Origin: Pseudescherichia sp031979925
Lineage (GTDB): Bacteria; Pseudomonadota; Gammaproteobacteria; Enterobacterales; Enterobacteriaceae
DNA length: 64,000 bases
Assembly (NCBI RefSeq): GCF_031979925.1
Contig: NZ_DALZFB010000004.1
Coordinates: forward strand, 1-64,000
Reading direction: 5' to 3'
Shown piece by piece: positions 44,153 through 53,521 of the stretch. Under the pieces are notes generated by a model. The model was not told where the DNA came from. It ran no database searches and saw only the letters and a list, made by a program, of their open reading frames with translations. The number at the start of each line of letters is the position of its first letter. Within the stretch, counting starts at the first letter, position 1. The translations under genes were made by a program, and so were the position numbers.

Positions 44153-45253
44153 ATGAAATTTACCGTTGAACGTGAACACCTATTAAAACCGCTTCAGCAG
44201 GTCAGTGGCCCGCTGGGTGGCCGTCCTACGCTGCCGATCCTGGGCAACCTGCTGTTGCAGGTGGCTGATGGCGCGCTGTCCCTCACTGGTACCGATCTGG
44301 AGATGGAGATGGTCGCCCGCGTCGTGCTGGCCCAGCCGCATGAGCCAGGCGCAACTACCGTCCCGGCGCGCAAATTCTTTGATATTTGCCGCGGCCTGCC
44401 GGAAGGCGCAGAGATCGCCGTGCAGCTGGAGGGCGATCGGATGCTGGTGCGCTCCGGGCGTAGCCGCTTCTCGCTGTCTACCTTGCCAGCAGCGGACTTC
44501 CCGAACCTCGACGACTGGCAGAGCGAAGTAGAGTTTACCCTGCCGCAGGCGACCATGAAGCGCCTGATCGAGGCGACCCAATTCTCAATGGCCCATCAGG
44601 ACGTGCGCTACTACCTGAACGGTATGCTGTTTGAAACCGAAGGCGAAGAGCTGCGTACCGTGGCGACCGACGGTCACCGTCTGGCGGTCTGTTCCATGCC
44701 GGTAGGGCAGTCGCTGCCGAACCATTCGGTGATCGTGCCGCGTAAAGGCGTAATTGAGCTGATGCGTATGCTCGACGGCGGGGAGACGCCGCTGCAGGTG
44801 CAGATCGGCAGCAATAACATCCGCGCACACGTGGGCGACTTTATCTTCACCTCCAAGCTGGTGGATGGTCGCTTCCCGGACTACCGCCGCGTGCTGCCGA
44901 AGAATCCGGATAAGCACCTCGACGCCGGCTGCGATATTCTCAAGCAGGCCTTCGCCCGCGCCGCTATTCTCTCTAACGAGAAGTTCCGTGGCGTGCGCCT
45001 CTACGTTAGCGAAAACCAGCTCAAAATCACCGCTAACAACCCAGAGCAGGAAGAGGCCGAAGAGATCCTCGATGTCACCTATGCCGGGACGGAGATGGAG
45101 ATCGGCTTTAACGTCAGCTATGTGCTGGACGTGCTCAACGCGCTGAAGTGCGAAAACGTGCGTATCCTGCTGACCGATTCGGTTTCGAGCGTGCAGATAG
45201 AAGATGCGGCCAGCCAGAGTGCGGCTTACGTTGTTATGCCAATGAGACTGTAA
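44153..45253 (+). CDS. dnaN: DNA polymerase III beta sliding clamp
   Basis: 366 residues, as in E. coli; three repeated clamp domains. It ends with the conserved 'YVVMPMRL', part of the partner-binding cleft. Four bases after dnaA, in the dnaA-dnaN-recF-gyrB order. Confidence 0.98.
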   Translation: MKFTVEREHLLKPLQQVSGPLGGRPTLPILGNLLLQVADGALSLTGTDLEMEMVARVVLAQPHEPGATTVPARKFFDICRGLPEGAEIAVQLEGDRMLVRSGRSRFSLSTLPAADFPNLDDWQSEVEFTLPQATMKRLIEATQFSMAHQDVRYYLNGMLFETEGEELRTVATDGHRLAVCSMPVGQSLPNHSVIVPRKGVIELMRMLDGGETPLQVQIGSNNIRAHVGDFIFTSKLVDGRFPDYRRVLPKNPDKHLDAGCDILKQAFARAAILSNEKFRGVRLYVSENQLKITANNPEQEEAEEILDVTYAGTEMEIGFNVSYVLDVLNALKCENVRILLTDSVSSVQIEDAASQSAAYVVMPMRL

Positions 45254-46326
45254 TGTCGCTCACCCGCCTGTTGATCCGCGACTTTCGCAATATCGAAAGC
45301 GCGGATCTTGCTCTCTCCCCCGGCTTTAACTTCCTGGTTGGCGCTAACGGCAGCGGCAAGACTAGCGTGCTGGAAGCGATCTATACGCTCGGTCACGGCC
45401 GGGCGTTTCGCAGCTTGCAGATTGGTCGCGTCATCCGCCACGAGCAGGAGTCGTTTATCCTGCATGGCCGTTTGCAGGGTGAGGAGCGTGAAACCTCCAT
45501 CGGCCTGACCAAAGATAAGCACGGGGACAGCACTGTCCGCATTGACGGCACCGACGGCCATAAGGTGGCTGAGCTGGCGCTGCTGATGCCGATGCAGCTG
45601 ATTACCCCCGAGGGGTTTACTTTACTCAACGGCGGCCCCAAATACAGAAGAGCCTTCCTCGACTGGGGGTGCTTCCATAACGAAGCCGGGTTCTTCACTG
45701 CCTGGAGCAATCTGAAGCGACTCCTGAAGCAGCGCAACGCTGCCCTGCGGCAGGTGACGCAATACTCCCAGCTCCGTCCATGGGACAAGGAGCTGATCCC
45801 GCTGGCGGAGCAGATCAGCCGCTGGCGGGCCGACTACAGTACCGCCATCGCCCAGGACATGGCGGACACCTGTAAGCAGTTTCTGCCGGAGTTCTCCCTG
45901 AGCTTCTCCTTCCAGCGCGGCTGGGAGAAAGAGGCCGATTACGGCGAGGTACTGGCGCGTAGCTTTGAGCGTGACAGGGCGTTGACCTACACCGCCCATG
46001 GCCCGCACAAGGCGGATTTCCGCATTCGTGCCGACGGCGCGCCGGTAGAGGATACCCTCTCCCGTGGGCAGCTTAAGCTACTGATGTGCGCCCTGCGCCT
46101 GGCGCAGGGGGAGTTCCTGACCCGCGAGAGCGGGCGGCGCTGTTTATACCTGATAGATGATTTTGCCTCAGAGCTTGATGACAGGCGGCGCGCGCTACTG
46201 GCGAGCCGCTTAAAAGCTACCCAGTCACAGGTCTTTGTCAGCGCAATTAGCGCTGAACACGTAATGGACATGTCGGACAAAAATTCGAAGATGTTCACCG
46301 TGGAAAAGGGTAAAATAGCAGACTAA
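45253..46326 (+). CDS. recF: recombination mediator RecF
   Basis: 357 residues from the ATG at 45253, which overlaps the dnaN stop (TAATG). SMC-like ABC ATPase with Walker A 'GANGSGKTS', signature 'LSRGQLKLL' and Walker B 'YLIDDFASELD'. It loads RecA at gaps with RecOR. Same length as E. coli. Confidence 0.97.
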   Translation: MSLTRLLIRDFRNIESADLALSPGFNFLVGANGSGKTSVLEAIYTLGHGRAFRSLQIGRVIRHEQESFILHGRLQGEERETSIGLTKDKHGDSTVRIDGTDGHKVAELALLMPMQLITPEGFTLLNGGPKYRRAFLDWGCFHNEAGFFTAWSNLKRLLKQRNAALRQVTQYSQLRPWDKELIPLAEQISRWRADYSTAIAQDMADTCKQFLPEFSLSFSFQRGWEKEADYGEVLARSFERDRALTYTAHGPHKADFRIRADGAPVEDTLSRGQLKLLMCALRLAQGEFLTRESGRRCLYLIDDFASELDDRRRALLASRLKATQSQVFVSAISAEHVMDMSDKNSKMFTVEKGKIAD

Positions 46327-46354
46327 TCCAAGACAAATTGAGCGAGAAACGTTG

Positions 46355-48769
46355 ATGTCGAATTCTTATGACTCCTCCAGTATCAAAGTCCTGAAAGGGC
46401 TGGATGCGGTGCGTAAGCGCCCGGGTATGTATATCGGCGACACGGATGACGGTACCGGCCTGCACCATATGGTATTTGAGGTGGTAGATAACGCTATCGA
46501 CGAGGCGCTCGCGGGTCACTGTAAAGATATCGTCGTGACGATCCACGCCGATAACTCCGTGTCGGTCTCGGATGATGGCCGTGGGATCCCCACCGGTATT
46601 CACCCGGAAGAGGGCGTCTCTGCCGCCGAAGTTATTATGACCGTGCTGCACGCAGGCGGTAAATTTGATGATAACTCCTATAAAGTGTCCGGCGGCCTGC
46701 ATGGCGTGGGCGTCTCCGTGGTTAACGCCCTGTCGCAGAAGCTTGAGCTGCTGATCCGCCGCGAAGGCAAAGTGCACCAGCAGACCTACGTGCACGGCGT
46801 GCCGCAGGCACCGCTGGCGATCACCGGCGACACTGACGTCACCGGGACCGTGGTGCGTTTCTGGCCTAGCCTTGAGACCTTCACCAACGTCACCGAATTT
46901 GAGTATGAGATCCTGGCCAAGCGCCTGCGCGAGCTGTCGTTCCTGAACTCTGGCGTCTCTATTCGCCTTGTGGATAAGCGCGACGGCAAAGAGGATCACT
47001 TCCACTACGAGGGCGGCATCAAGGCGTTTGTTGAGTACCTCAACAAAAACAAAACGCCGATCCACCCGAGCATCTTCTACTTCTCTACCGAAAAAGATGG
47101 GATTGGCGTGGAAGTGGCCCTGCAGTGGAACGATGGCTTCCAGGAAAACATCTACTGCTTTACCAACAACATTCCGCAGCGCGACGGCGGTACCCACCTT
47201 GCGGGCTTCCGTGCGGCGATGACCCGTACCCTGAACGCCTACATGGACAAAGAGGGCTACAGCAAGAAAGCCAAGGTTAGCGCCACCGGTGATGACGCCC
47301 GTGAAGGCCTGATCGCCGTGGTCTCGGTGAAGGTGCCGGATCCGAAGTTCTCCTCCCAGACCAAAGACAAGCTGGTCTCCTCCGAGGTGAAGTCGGCGGT
47401 TGAACAGCAGATGAACGAGCTGCTGTCCGAATACCTGCTGGAAAACCCGTCCGATGCCAAAATCGTGGTCGGTAAAATTATCGACGCTGCCCGCGCCCGT
47501 GAAGCGGCACGCCGCGCCCGTGAGATGACCCGCCGTAAAGGCGCGCTCGATCTCGCAGGCCTGCCGGGCAAGCTGGCGGACTGTCAGGAGCGCGACCCGG
47601 CCCACTCTGAACTCTACCTGGTGGAAGGGGACTCGGCGGGCGGCTCGGCGAAACAGGGTCGTAACCGTAAGAACCAGGCTATTCTGCCGCTGAAGGGTAA
47701 AATCCTTAACGTTGAGAAAGCCCGTTTCGACAAGATGCTGGCCTCTCAGGAAGTGGCGACGCTGATCACTGCTCTGGGCTGCGGCATTGGCCGTGACGAG
47801 TACAACCCGGATAAGCTGCGCTATCACAGCATCATCATCATGACCGATGCGGACGTCGATGGCTCGCACATCCGTACGCTGCTGCTGACCTTCTTCTACC
47901 GCCAGATGCCAGAGATCATCGAACGCGGTCACGTCTACATTGCCCAGCCGCCGCTCTATAAGGTGAAAAAGGGCAAGCAGGAGCAGTACATCAAAGATGA
48001 CGAGGCGATGGATCAGTACCAGATCTCCATCGCGCTGGATGGCGCTACCCTGCACTCCAATGCCCAGGCGCCTGCTCTGTCCGGCGAAGCGTTAGAGAAG
48101 CTGGTGTCTGAGTACAACACGACGCAGAAGATGATCAACCGTATGGAGCGCCGCTTCCCGAAAGCTCTGCTGAAGGAGCTGGTTTACCAGCCGACGCTGA
48201 CGGAAGAGAACCTGGCGGATGAGCAAGCGGTCACGCGCTGGGTCAACGCGCTGGTAAGCGATCTGAACGAAAAAGAGCAGCACGGCAGCCAGTGGAAGTT
48301 CGATATCAGCGAAAATGCGGAACAGCAACTGTTCGAGCCGGTGATCCGCGTGCGCACCCACGGCGTGGATTCCGACTACCCGCTGGATCGTGAGTTTGTG
48401 ACCGGTGGTGAATACCGTCGCATTCGCTCTCTGGGTAAGCAGCTGGAAGATGTGATTGAGGATGATGCCTTTATTGAACGTGGCGAGCGCCGTCAGCCGG
48501 TAGACAGCTTTGAGCAGGCGCTGGAGTGGCTGGTGAAAGAGTCGCGCCGTGGCCTCGCTATTCAGCGCTACAAAGGTCTGGGCGAGATGAACCCGGAGCA
48601 GCTGTGGGAAACCACGATGGATCCGGAGAGCCGCCGCATGCTGCGCGTGACCGTGAAGGATGCGATCGCAGCCGACCAGCTCTTCACTACCCTGATGGGC
48701 GACGCCGTTGAACCGCGTCGTGCGTTTATCGAAGAGAACGCCCTGAAAGCGGCCAATATCGATATCTAA
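46355..48769 (+). CDS. gyrB: DNA gyrase subunit B
   Basis: 804 residues from the ATG at 46355 (a TTG directly before it is less likely). A GHKL ATPase domain ('VVDNAIDEALAGH', 'DDGRGIPTG', 'GGLHGVGVSVVNALS'), a transducer, and a TOPRIM domain ('VEGDSAGGSAKQGR', 'MTDADVDGSHIRTLL') with the catalytic Glu and DxD. Around the position-463/464 pair it reads 'LASQ' where E. coli has LSSQ; I draw no resistance conclusion. E. coli yidB, normally next, is absent. Confidence 0.98.
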   Translation: MSNSYDSSSIKVLKGLDAVRKRPGMYIGDTDDGTGLHHMVFEVVDNAIDEALAGHCKDIVVTIHADNSVSVSDDGRGIPTGIHPEEGVSAAEVIMTVLHAGGKFDDNSYKVSGGLHGVGVSVVNALSQKLELLIRREGKVHQQTYVHGVPQAPLAITGDTDVTGTVVRFWPSLETFTNVTEFEYEILAKRLRELSFLNSGVSIRLVDKRDGKEDHFHYEGGIKAFVEYLNKNKTPIHPSIFYFSTEKDGIGVEVALQWNDGFQENIYCFTNNIPQRDGGTHLAGFRAAMTRTLNAYMDKEGYSKKAKVSATGDDAREGLIAVVSVKVPDPKFSSQTKDKLVSSEVKSAVEQQMNELLSEYLLENPSDAKIVVGKIIDAARAREAARRAREMTRRKGALDLAGLPGKLADCQERDPAHSELYLVEGDSAGGSAKQGRNRKNQAILPLKGKILNVEKARFDKMLASQEVATLITALGCGIGRDEYNPDKLRYHSIIIMTDADVDGSHIRTLLLTFFYRQMPEIIERGHVYIAQPPLYKVKKGKQEQYIKDDEAMDQYQISIALDGATLHSNAQAPALSGEALEKLVSEYNTTQKMINRMERRFPKALLKELVYQPTLTEENLADEQAVTRWVNALVSDLNEKEQHGSQWKFDISENAEQQLFEPVIRVRTHGVDSDYPLDREFVTGGEYRRIRSLGKQLEDVIEDDAFIERGERRQPVDSFEQALEWLVKESRRGLAIQRYKGLGEMNPEQLWETTMDPESRRMLRVTVKDAIAADQLFTTLMGDAVEPRRAFIEENALKAANIDI

Positions 48770-48779
48770 TCGGTTTGTA

Positions 48780-48805
48780 CCCCGGCGGCGCTACGCCTGC
48801 CGGGG
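48780..48805 (+). terminator. REP-like hairpin after gyrB
   Basis: CCCCGGC...GCCGGGG with a 12-base loop region starts 11 bp after the gyrB stop. There is no T-tract, so it may be a REP or a weak terminator. Confidence 0.55.
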
Positions 48806-48930
48806 CTACCCTTCTTGTAAATGGGGAATATATCGCCCCGCTCCTGTCCCCCTTTTCCCCCGACGCGCTTACTGTCTTTTGAGCAGAATCACGCTAGCAT
48901 AAGAGTTAACTCTTTTACGCTGGGGAACCC

Positions 48931-49743
48931 ATGGCTATCAAACTCATTGCAATCGACATGGACGGCACTTTGTTGCTGCCGGACCATACCATTTCACCTG
49001 CCGTTAAAAATGCGATTGCCGCCGCGCGCGAGCGTGGGGTCAACGTGGTGCTGACGACCGGGCGTCCCTATGCTGGCGTGCACACCTACCTGAAAGAGCT
49101 GCATATGGACAGGCCGGGTGACTACTGCATCACCTATAACGGCGCGCTGGTGCAGAAAGCCAGCGACGGCAGCACCGTGGCGCAAACCACGCTCAGCTAT
49201 GACGACTACCGCTACCTCGAGCAGCTCTCCCGCGAGGTTGGCTCGCACTTCCACGCTCTCGATCGCAACACGCTCTATACCGCCAACCGCGACATCAGCT
49301 ACTACACGGTGCACGAATCCTACGTTGCCACCATTCCGCTGGTGTTCTGCGAGGCCGAGAAGATGGATCCAGCCATCGAGCTGCTGAAGGTGATGATGAT
49401 TGACGAACCGGCGATCCTCGACCAGGCAATATCCCGCATTCCGGCCGAGGTAAAAGAGAAGTACACCGTGCTGAAAAGCGCGCCTTACTTCCTTGAGATC
49501 CTCAATAAAAGCGTCACCAAAGGCACCGGCGTGAAATCCCTGGCCGATGCGCTGGACATCAAGCCGGAAGAGATCATGGCGATTGGCGATCAGGAGAACG
49601 ACATCGCCATGCTGGAGTATGCTGGTATGGGCGTTGCCATGGACAATGCCATCCCGTCGGTGAAAGAGGTCGCCAATTTCGTGACCAAAACCAATATCGA
49701 AGACGGCGTGGCTTACGCTATCGAGAAGTTTGTCCTGAACTAA
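48931..49743 (+). CDS. yidA: HAD-family sugar phosphatase YidA
   Basis: 270 residues, as in E. coli. Cof-type HAD phosphatase with nucleophile motif 'DMDGTLLLPD', 'TTGRPY', the C-terminal 'GDQENDIAML' and a C2 cap. E. coli YidA hydrolyses several sugar phosphates. It starts at 48931 behind GGGGAACCC. Confidence 0.95.
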   Translation: MAIKLIAIDMDGTLLLPDHTISPAVKNAIAAARERGVNVVLTTGRPYAGVHTYLKELHMDRPGDYCITYNGALVQKASDGSTVAQTTLSYDDYRYLEQLSREVGSHFHALDRNTLYTANRDISYYTVHESYVATIPLVFCEAEKMDPAIELLKVMMIDEPAILDQAISRIPAEVKEKYTVLKSAPYFLEILNKSVTKGTGVKSLADALDIKPEEIMAIGDQENDIAMLEYAGMGVAMDNAIPSVKEVANFVTKTNIEDGVAYAIEKFVLN

Positions 49744-49768
49744 ATTTAGCTTTTCCCGCCTGCCATAA

Positions 49769-49794
49769 GCCCGCACCTCGCTGCGGGTTTTTTA
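49769..49794 (+). terminator. yidA terminator
   Basis: The arms CCCGCA and TGCGGG are followed by seven T. Confidence 0.9.
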
Positions 49795-49847
49795 TTGTCA
49801 CCCGCTTTTCACATTTTATTTACCAGTTGTCGTTTTTGTGATCTGGA

Positions 49848-49879
49848 TTGTAGTACAACTCAAAGCGATTGTACTACTA
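49848..49879. promoter_or_regulatory. DgoR-like operators
   Basis: The perfect palindrome TTGTAGTACAA (49848-49858) and the related TTGTACTACTA (49869-49879) are 21 bp apart, two helical turns. Both lie 108-139 bp upstream of dgoR. GntR/FadR regulators commonly bind TTGT-type inverted repeats, and E. coli DgoR is reported to bind two inverted repeats in this promoter. Confidence 0.7.
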
Positions 49880-49986
49880 TCGGCTCACGGTATGGCGAAC
49901 GGCTCGCATATTTGTACTTCAATAGTGCGGACTTTTACGCCAACGGGGATAAAGTAGTGGTAAAGCAACTCCTTAAAGGATCTGAG

Positions 49987-50676
49987 ATGACCATTACCAA
50001 AACGGACCGCATCATCGCCACCCTTGGGCGGCAGATTGTCAGCGGCAAATATGTCCCTGGCGCAGGGCTGCCTTCCGAGGCTGACCTGTGCGAAGAGTTT
50101 GAAACCTCGCGCAACATTATCAGGGAGGTCTTTCGCTCCCTGATGGCGAAGCGGCTCATTGAGATGAAGCGCTATCGCGGGGCGTTTGTCGCGGCACGCA
50201 ACCAGTGGAACTACCTCGACACCGAGGTGTTGCAGTGGGTATTAGAGAACGACTACGACCCTCGGCTGATCAGCGCGATGAGCGAGGTGCGTAACCTGGT
50301 CGAACCGGCCATTGCCCGCTGGGCGGCCGAGCGAGCCACCTCCAGCGACCTGGCTCAGATTGAGGCGGCGCTCAACGACATGATCGCCAATAACCAGAAC
50401 CGGGAGGCGTTCAACGAAGCGGATATTCGCTATCACGACGCCGTGCTGCAGTCGGTGCACAACCCGGTACTCCAGCAGCTGACGGTAGCGATTGGCTCCC
50501 TGCAGCGGGCAGTTTTTGAACAGACCTGGCGCGGTGACGAAGCCAACATGCCGAAGACGCTTCAGGAACATAAGGCGCTGTTTGATGCGATCCGGCATCA
50601 GGACGGCGATGCAGCAGAGCAGGCGGCGCTAACTATGATCGCCAGCTCAACCCAAAGGCTCAAGGAAATAACATGA
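49987..50676 (+). CDS. dgoR: D-galactonate catabolism repressor DgoR (GntR/FadR)
   Basis: 229 residues from the ATG at 49987 ('MTITKTDRIIATLGRQIVSG'), the E. coli length. The frame is open upstream to 49795, but that part crosses the operators. N-terminal winged helix ('EFETSRNIIREVFRSLMAKR') and C-terminal FCD domain with likely metal-binding His/Asp. Overlaps dgoK by 4 bp (ATGA). Confidence 0.95.
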   Translation: MTITKTDRIIATLGRQIVSGKYVPGAGLPSEADLCEEFETSRNIIREVFRSLMAKRLIEMKRYRGAFVAARNQWNYLDTEVLQWVLENDYDPRLISAMSEVRNLVEPAIARWAAERATSSDLAQIEAALNDMIANNQNREAFNEADIRYHDAVLQSVHNPVLQQLTVAIGSLQRAVFEQTWRGDEANMPKTLQEHKALFDAIRHQDGDAAEQAALTMIASSTQRLKEIT

Positions 50677-51551
50677 CATCACGCTATATCGCTATCGACT
50701 GGGGCTCTACCAATCTTCGCGCCTGGCTCTATCAGGGCGATGAGTGCCTGGAGAGCAGGCAATCCGAAGCGGGCGTAACCCGCCTGAACGGGCGAACCTT
50801 CGAGGCGGTATTAGCGCAGATCACCGAGGGTTGGGCGCAGGAAAATACCCCCGTGGTGATGGCAGGCATGGTCGGCAGCAATGCCGGCTGGGTTAACGTC
50901 CCGTATCTGCCTTGCCCGGCCCGCTTTGACGACATTGGCCAGCAGCTTACCGCCGTTGCCGACAATATCTGGATCGTTCCCGGACTGTGCGTCAATCGGG
51001 AAGATAATCACAACGTGATGCGCGGCGAAGAGACCCAGCTGCTCGGCGCGCGCGATCTTCAGCCTGCCCAGGTTTACGTCATGCCCGGTACCCACTGCAA
51101 ATGGGTGCTGGCAGATAGTGAGCAGGTGAGTGATTTCCGCACCGTGATGACCGGCGAGCTGCACCACGTGCTGCTCAACCATACGCTGGTAGGCGCGGGC
51201 CTGCCTGAGCAGGTTGCCTCTCCGGACGCCTTTACCGCCGGTTTAACCCGCGGTCTTGATGCCCCCGATCTGCTGCCTCGCCTGTTTGAGGTCCGCGCTT
51301 CCCACGTGCTCGGCACGCTGGCGCGGGAACAGGTGAGCGAATTTCTTTCCGGCCTGCTGATAGGCAGCGAAGTGGCGAGTATGAAAGCCTGGATCGCGCC
51401 GCAGCAGACCATCACTCTCGTCGCCAACCCCTCGCTGACCGCGCGCTATCAGCAGGCGTTTGCCCTGCTGGGCCACGATACGCAGGCGCTACGCGGCGAC
51501 GACGCATTTCAGGCAGGTATAAGGAGCATCGCTCATGCAGTGGCAAAATAA
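50673..51551 (+). CDS. dgoK: 2-dehydro-3-deoxygalactonokinase
   Basis: 292 residues, DgoK family of the ASKHA kinases, with N-terminal 'AIDWGSTNLRAWLY' phosphate loop and 'MPGTHCKWVLADS'. It phosphorylates KDGal to KDPGal in D-galactonate use. Overlaps dgoA by 17 bp. Confidence 0.96.
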   Translation: MTSRYIAIDWGSTNLRAWLYQGDECLESRQSEAGVTRLNGRTFEAVLAQITEGWAQENTPVVMAGMVGSNAGWVNVPYLPCPARFDDIGQQLTAVADNIWIVPGLCVNREDNHNVMRGEETQLLGARDLQPAQVYVMPGTHCKWVLADSEQVSDFRTVMTGELHHVLLNHTLVGAGLPEQVASPDAFTAGLTRGLDAPDLLPRLFEVRASHVLGTLAREQVSEFLSGLLIGSEVASMKAWIAPQQTITLVANPSLTARYQQAFALLGHDTQALRGDDAFQAGIRSIAHAVAK

Positions 51552-52152
51552 ACTCCCGCTGATCGCAATTCTGCGCGGCATCACGCCAGAAGAGGCGCAC
51601 GCCCACGTGGCGGCGGTGATCGAGGCCGGGTTTGAAGCGGTCGAAATTCCGCTTAACTCCCCGCGCTGGGAAGAGAGCATTCCGGCGATGGTGAAAGCCT
51701 TTGGTGATAAAGCCTTAATTGGCGCGGGCACGGTATTAAAGCCCGAGCAGGTCGATACGCTCGCCGAAATGGGCTGCACTCTGCTAGTGACCCCCAACAT
51801 CAATCCGGAAATTATCCGCCGGGCGGTGGCATACGGCATGGCGGTCAGCCCTGGCTGTGCCACGGCGACCGAAGCCTTTACGGCGATTGAGGCCGGTGCT
51901 CAGTCGCTGAAAATATTCCCGTCTTCCGCGTTTGGTCCGGACTACATCAAAGCCCTGAAGGCCGTGCTTCCGCCGGAAATCCCTGTGTTCGCCGTGGGTG
52001 GCGTCACGCCGGACAACCTGTCCCAGTGGATCAAGGCAGGCTGTGCCGGTGCCGGACTGGGCAGCGATCTCTACCGTGCCGGACAATCCGTGGAGCGCAC
52101 CGCGCAGCAGGCAGCCGCATTTGTAAAAGCGTATCGAGAGGCAGTGCAATGA
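51535..52152 (+). CDS. dgoA: 2-dehydro-3-deoxy-6-phosphogalactonate aldolase
   Basis: 205 residues, class I KDPG-aldolase fold. Schiff-base Lys in 'LKIFPSSAFGPDYIKAL', catalytic Glu and phosphate loops 'ILRGITPEEA' and 'AVGGVTPDN'. It splits KDPGal to pyruvate and glyceraldehyde 3-phosphate. Stop overlaps the dgoD start (ATGA). Confidence 0.96.
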   Translation: MQWQNKLPLIAILRGITPEEAHAHVAAVIEAGFEAVEIPLNSPRWEESIPAMVKAFGDKALIGAGTVLKPEQVDTLAEMGCTLLVTPNINPEIIRRAVAYGMAVSPGCATATEAFTAIEAGAQSLKIFPSSAFGPDYIKALKAVLPPEIPVFAVGGVTPDNLSQWIKAGCAGAGLGSDLYRAGQSVERTAQQAAAFVKAYREAVQ

Positions 52153-53297
52153 AAATTACTAAACTAACCACCTACCGTTTACCTCCGCGTTGGATGTTCC
52201 TGAAAATCGAAACCGACGAAGGCGTAGTGGGCTGGGGTGAACCGGTGATCGAAGGCCGGGCGCGTACCGTTGAGGCTGCCGTTCACGAGCTGGGCGAGTA
52301 CCTGATTGGCCAGGATCCCTCCCGTATCAACGACCTGTGGCAGGTGATGTACCGCGCGGGCTTCTACCGTGGCGGCCCGATCCTGATGAGCGCCATTGCC
52401 GGTATTGACCAGGCGCTCTGGGACATCAAGGGTAAAGTGCTGAATGCGCCGGTCTGGCAGCTGATGGGTGGCCTGGTGCGCGATAAAATTAAGGCCTACA
52501 GCTGGGTGGGCGGCGATCGCCCGGCGGACGCGATTAACGGAATTAGTAAGCTGCGCGAAATTGGCTTCGATACCTTTAAATTAAACGGCTGTGAAGAGCT
52601 GGCGATCATCGACGACTTCCGTAAAGTCGAAACCGCGGTAAATACCGCCGCGCAGATCCGCGAAGCCTTTGGCAATAAGATTGAATTTGGCCTCGATTTC
52701 CACGGCCGCGTCAGCGCGCCAATGGCGAAAATTTTAATTAAAGAGCTGGAGCCGTACCGTCCGCTGTTTATTGAAGAGCCGGTGCTGGCCGAGCAGGCGG
52801 AATACTATCCGAAGCTGGCTGCGCAGACCCATATTCCGATTGCTGCCGGGGAGCGTATGTTCTCACGCTTCGAGTTCAAGCGCGTGCTGGAAGCGGGCGG
52901 TCTGGCCATTCTCCAGCCCGATCTCTCCCACGCTGGGGGCATCACCGAGTGCTACAAAATTGCCGGTATGGCGGAAGCGTATGACGTGGCGCTGGCCCCA
53001 CACTGCCCGCTTGGCCCGATTGCGCTGGCGGCCTGCCTGCACGTGGACTTTGTCTCCCACAACGCGGTGTTCCAGGAGCAGAGCATGGGGATTCACTATA
53101 ACCAGGGCGCGGAGCTGCTCGACTTTGTGAAAAACAAAGAGGACTTCAACATGGAAGGCGGCTTCTTTAAACCGCTGATGAAGCCAGGCCTGGGCGTAGA
53201 GATTGACGAAGAGCAGGTTATTGCCCGCAGTAAAGACGTGACCGACTGGCGTAATCCGCTGTGGCGCCATGAAGATGGCAGCGTAGCGGAGTGGTAA
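52149..53297 (+). CDS. dgoD: D-galactonate dehydratase
   Basis: 382 residues from the ATG at 52149, the E. coli length. Enolase superfamily (mandelate racemase group). Metal ligands and catalytic residues are visible in 'FGLDFHGRV' (Asp183, His185), 'FIEEPVLAEQ' (Glu209), 'AAGERMFSR' (Glu235) and 'LAPHCPLG' (His285). Converts D-galactonate to KDGal. Confidence 0.97.
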   Translation: MKITKLTTYRLPPRWMFLKIETDEGVVGWGEPVIEGRARTVEAAVHELGEYLIGQDPSRINDLWQVMYRAGFYRGGPILMSAIAGIDQALWDIKGKVLNAPVWQLMGGLVRDKIKAYSWVGGDRPADAINGISKLREIGFDTFKLNGCEELAIIDDFRKVETAVNTAAQIREAFGNKIEFGLDFHGRVSAPMAKILIKELEPYRPLFIEEPVLAEQAEYYPKLAAQTHIPIAAGERMFSRFEFKRVLEAGGLAILQPDLSHAGGITECYKIAGMAEAYDVALAPHCPLGPIALAACLHVDFVSHNAVFQEQSMGIHYNQGAELLDFVKNKEDFNMEGGFFKPLMKPGLGVEIDEEQVIARSKDVTDWRNPLWRHEDGSVAEW

Positions 53298-53304
53298 ATG
53301 CGCG

Positions 53305-53420
53305 TCATACTTCGCACTGATGGTGCGTTGGCTGCGTTTCCTTACCCCGGTCACATACTTTTGTATGCTCCCGGGGATAAGAAAACTTGCCGCCTTCCCT
53401 CAGCACGAATTATTTAACGC
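53305..53420. repeat. long imperfect palindrome between dgoD and dgoT
   Basis: Centred on CATAC-TTTT-GTATG within CCCCGG...CCGGGG (about 53343-53376), pairing continues outward: GGCTGCGTTTCCTTA on the left against TAAGAAAACTTGCCGCC on the right, and TTCGCACTGA against CAGCACGAA further out. About 115 bp in all. It resembles a repeated intergenic palindrome I associate with enterobacterial genomes, but I cannot name the family. It would form a large hairpin in a dgoD-dgoT transcript. Confidence 0.6.
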
Positions 53421-53472
53421 ATTCCAATTAAGTTTTTAATTAAAAAATCAAATACACCCTCTGTAATTTACA

Positions 53473-53500
53473 GGGCATGGTGAGCGGCCTCGCTATGCCC
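53473..53500 (+). promoter_or_regulatory. hairpin in the dgoT leader
   Basis: The arms GGGCAT and ATGCCC with inner GAGCG/CGCT pairing end 21 bp before the dgoT ATG. A further small hairpin CCCTCTGTA/TTACAGGG overlaps its left edge. Confidence 0.45.
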
Positions 53501-53521
53501 AAAATCTGGAGACAGATTACG

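Noticed and set aside
47700..47790. Quinolone-resistance change in GyrB at the LASQ segment
   Set aside because: Ala for Ser at the first position is plausibly natural variation between genera, and no resistance inference can be made from it.
46295..48055. 586-codon open frame antisense to gyrB
   Set aside because: gyrB is unmistakable on the other strand; the long antisense frame follows from codon bias and has Gln/His/Arg-rich composition without family features.
49795..49986. Extended N-terminus for dgoR
   Set aside because: The extra 64 codons cross the yidA terminator tail and the DgoR-like operators; the ATG at 49987 matches the family start.
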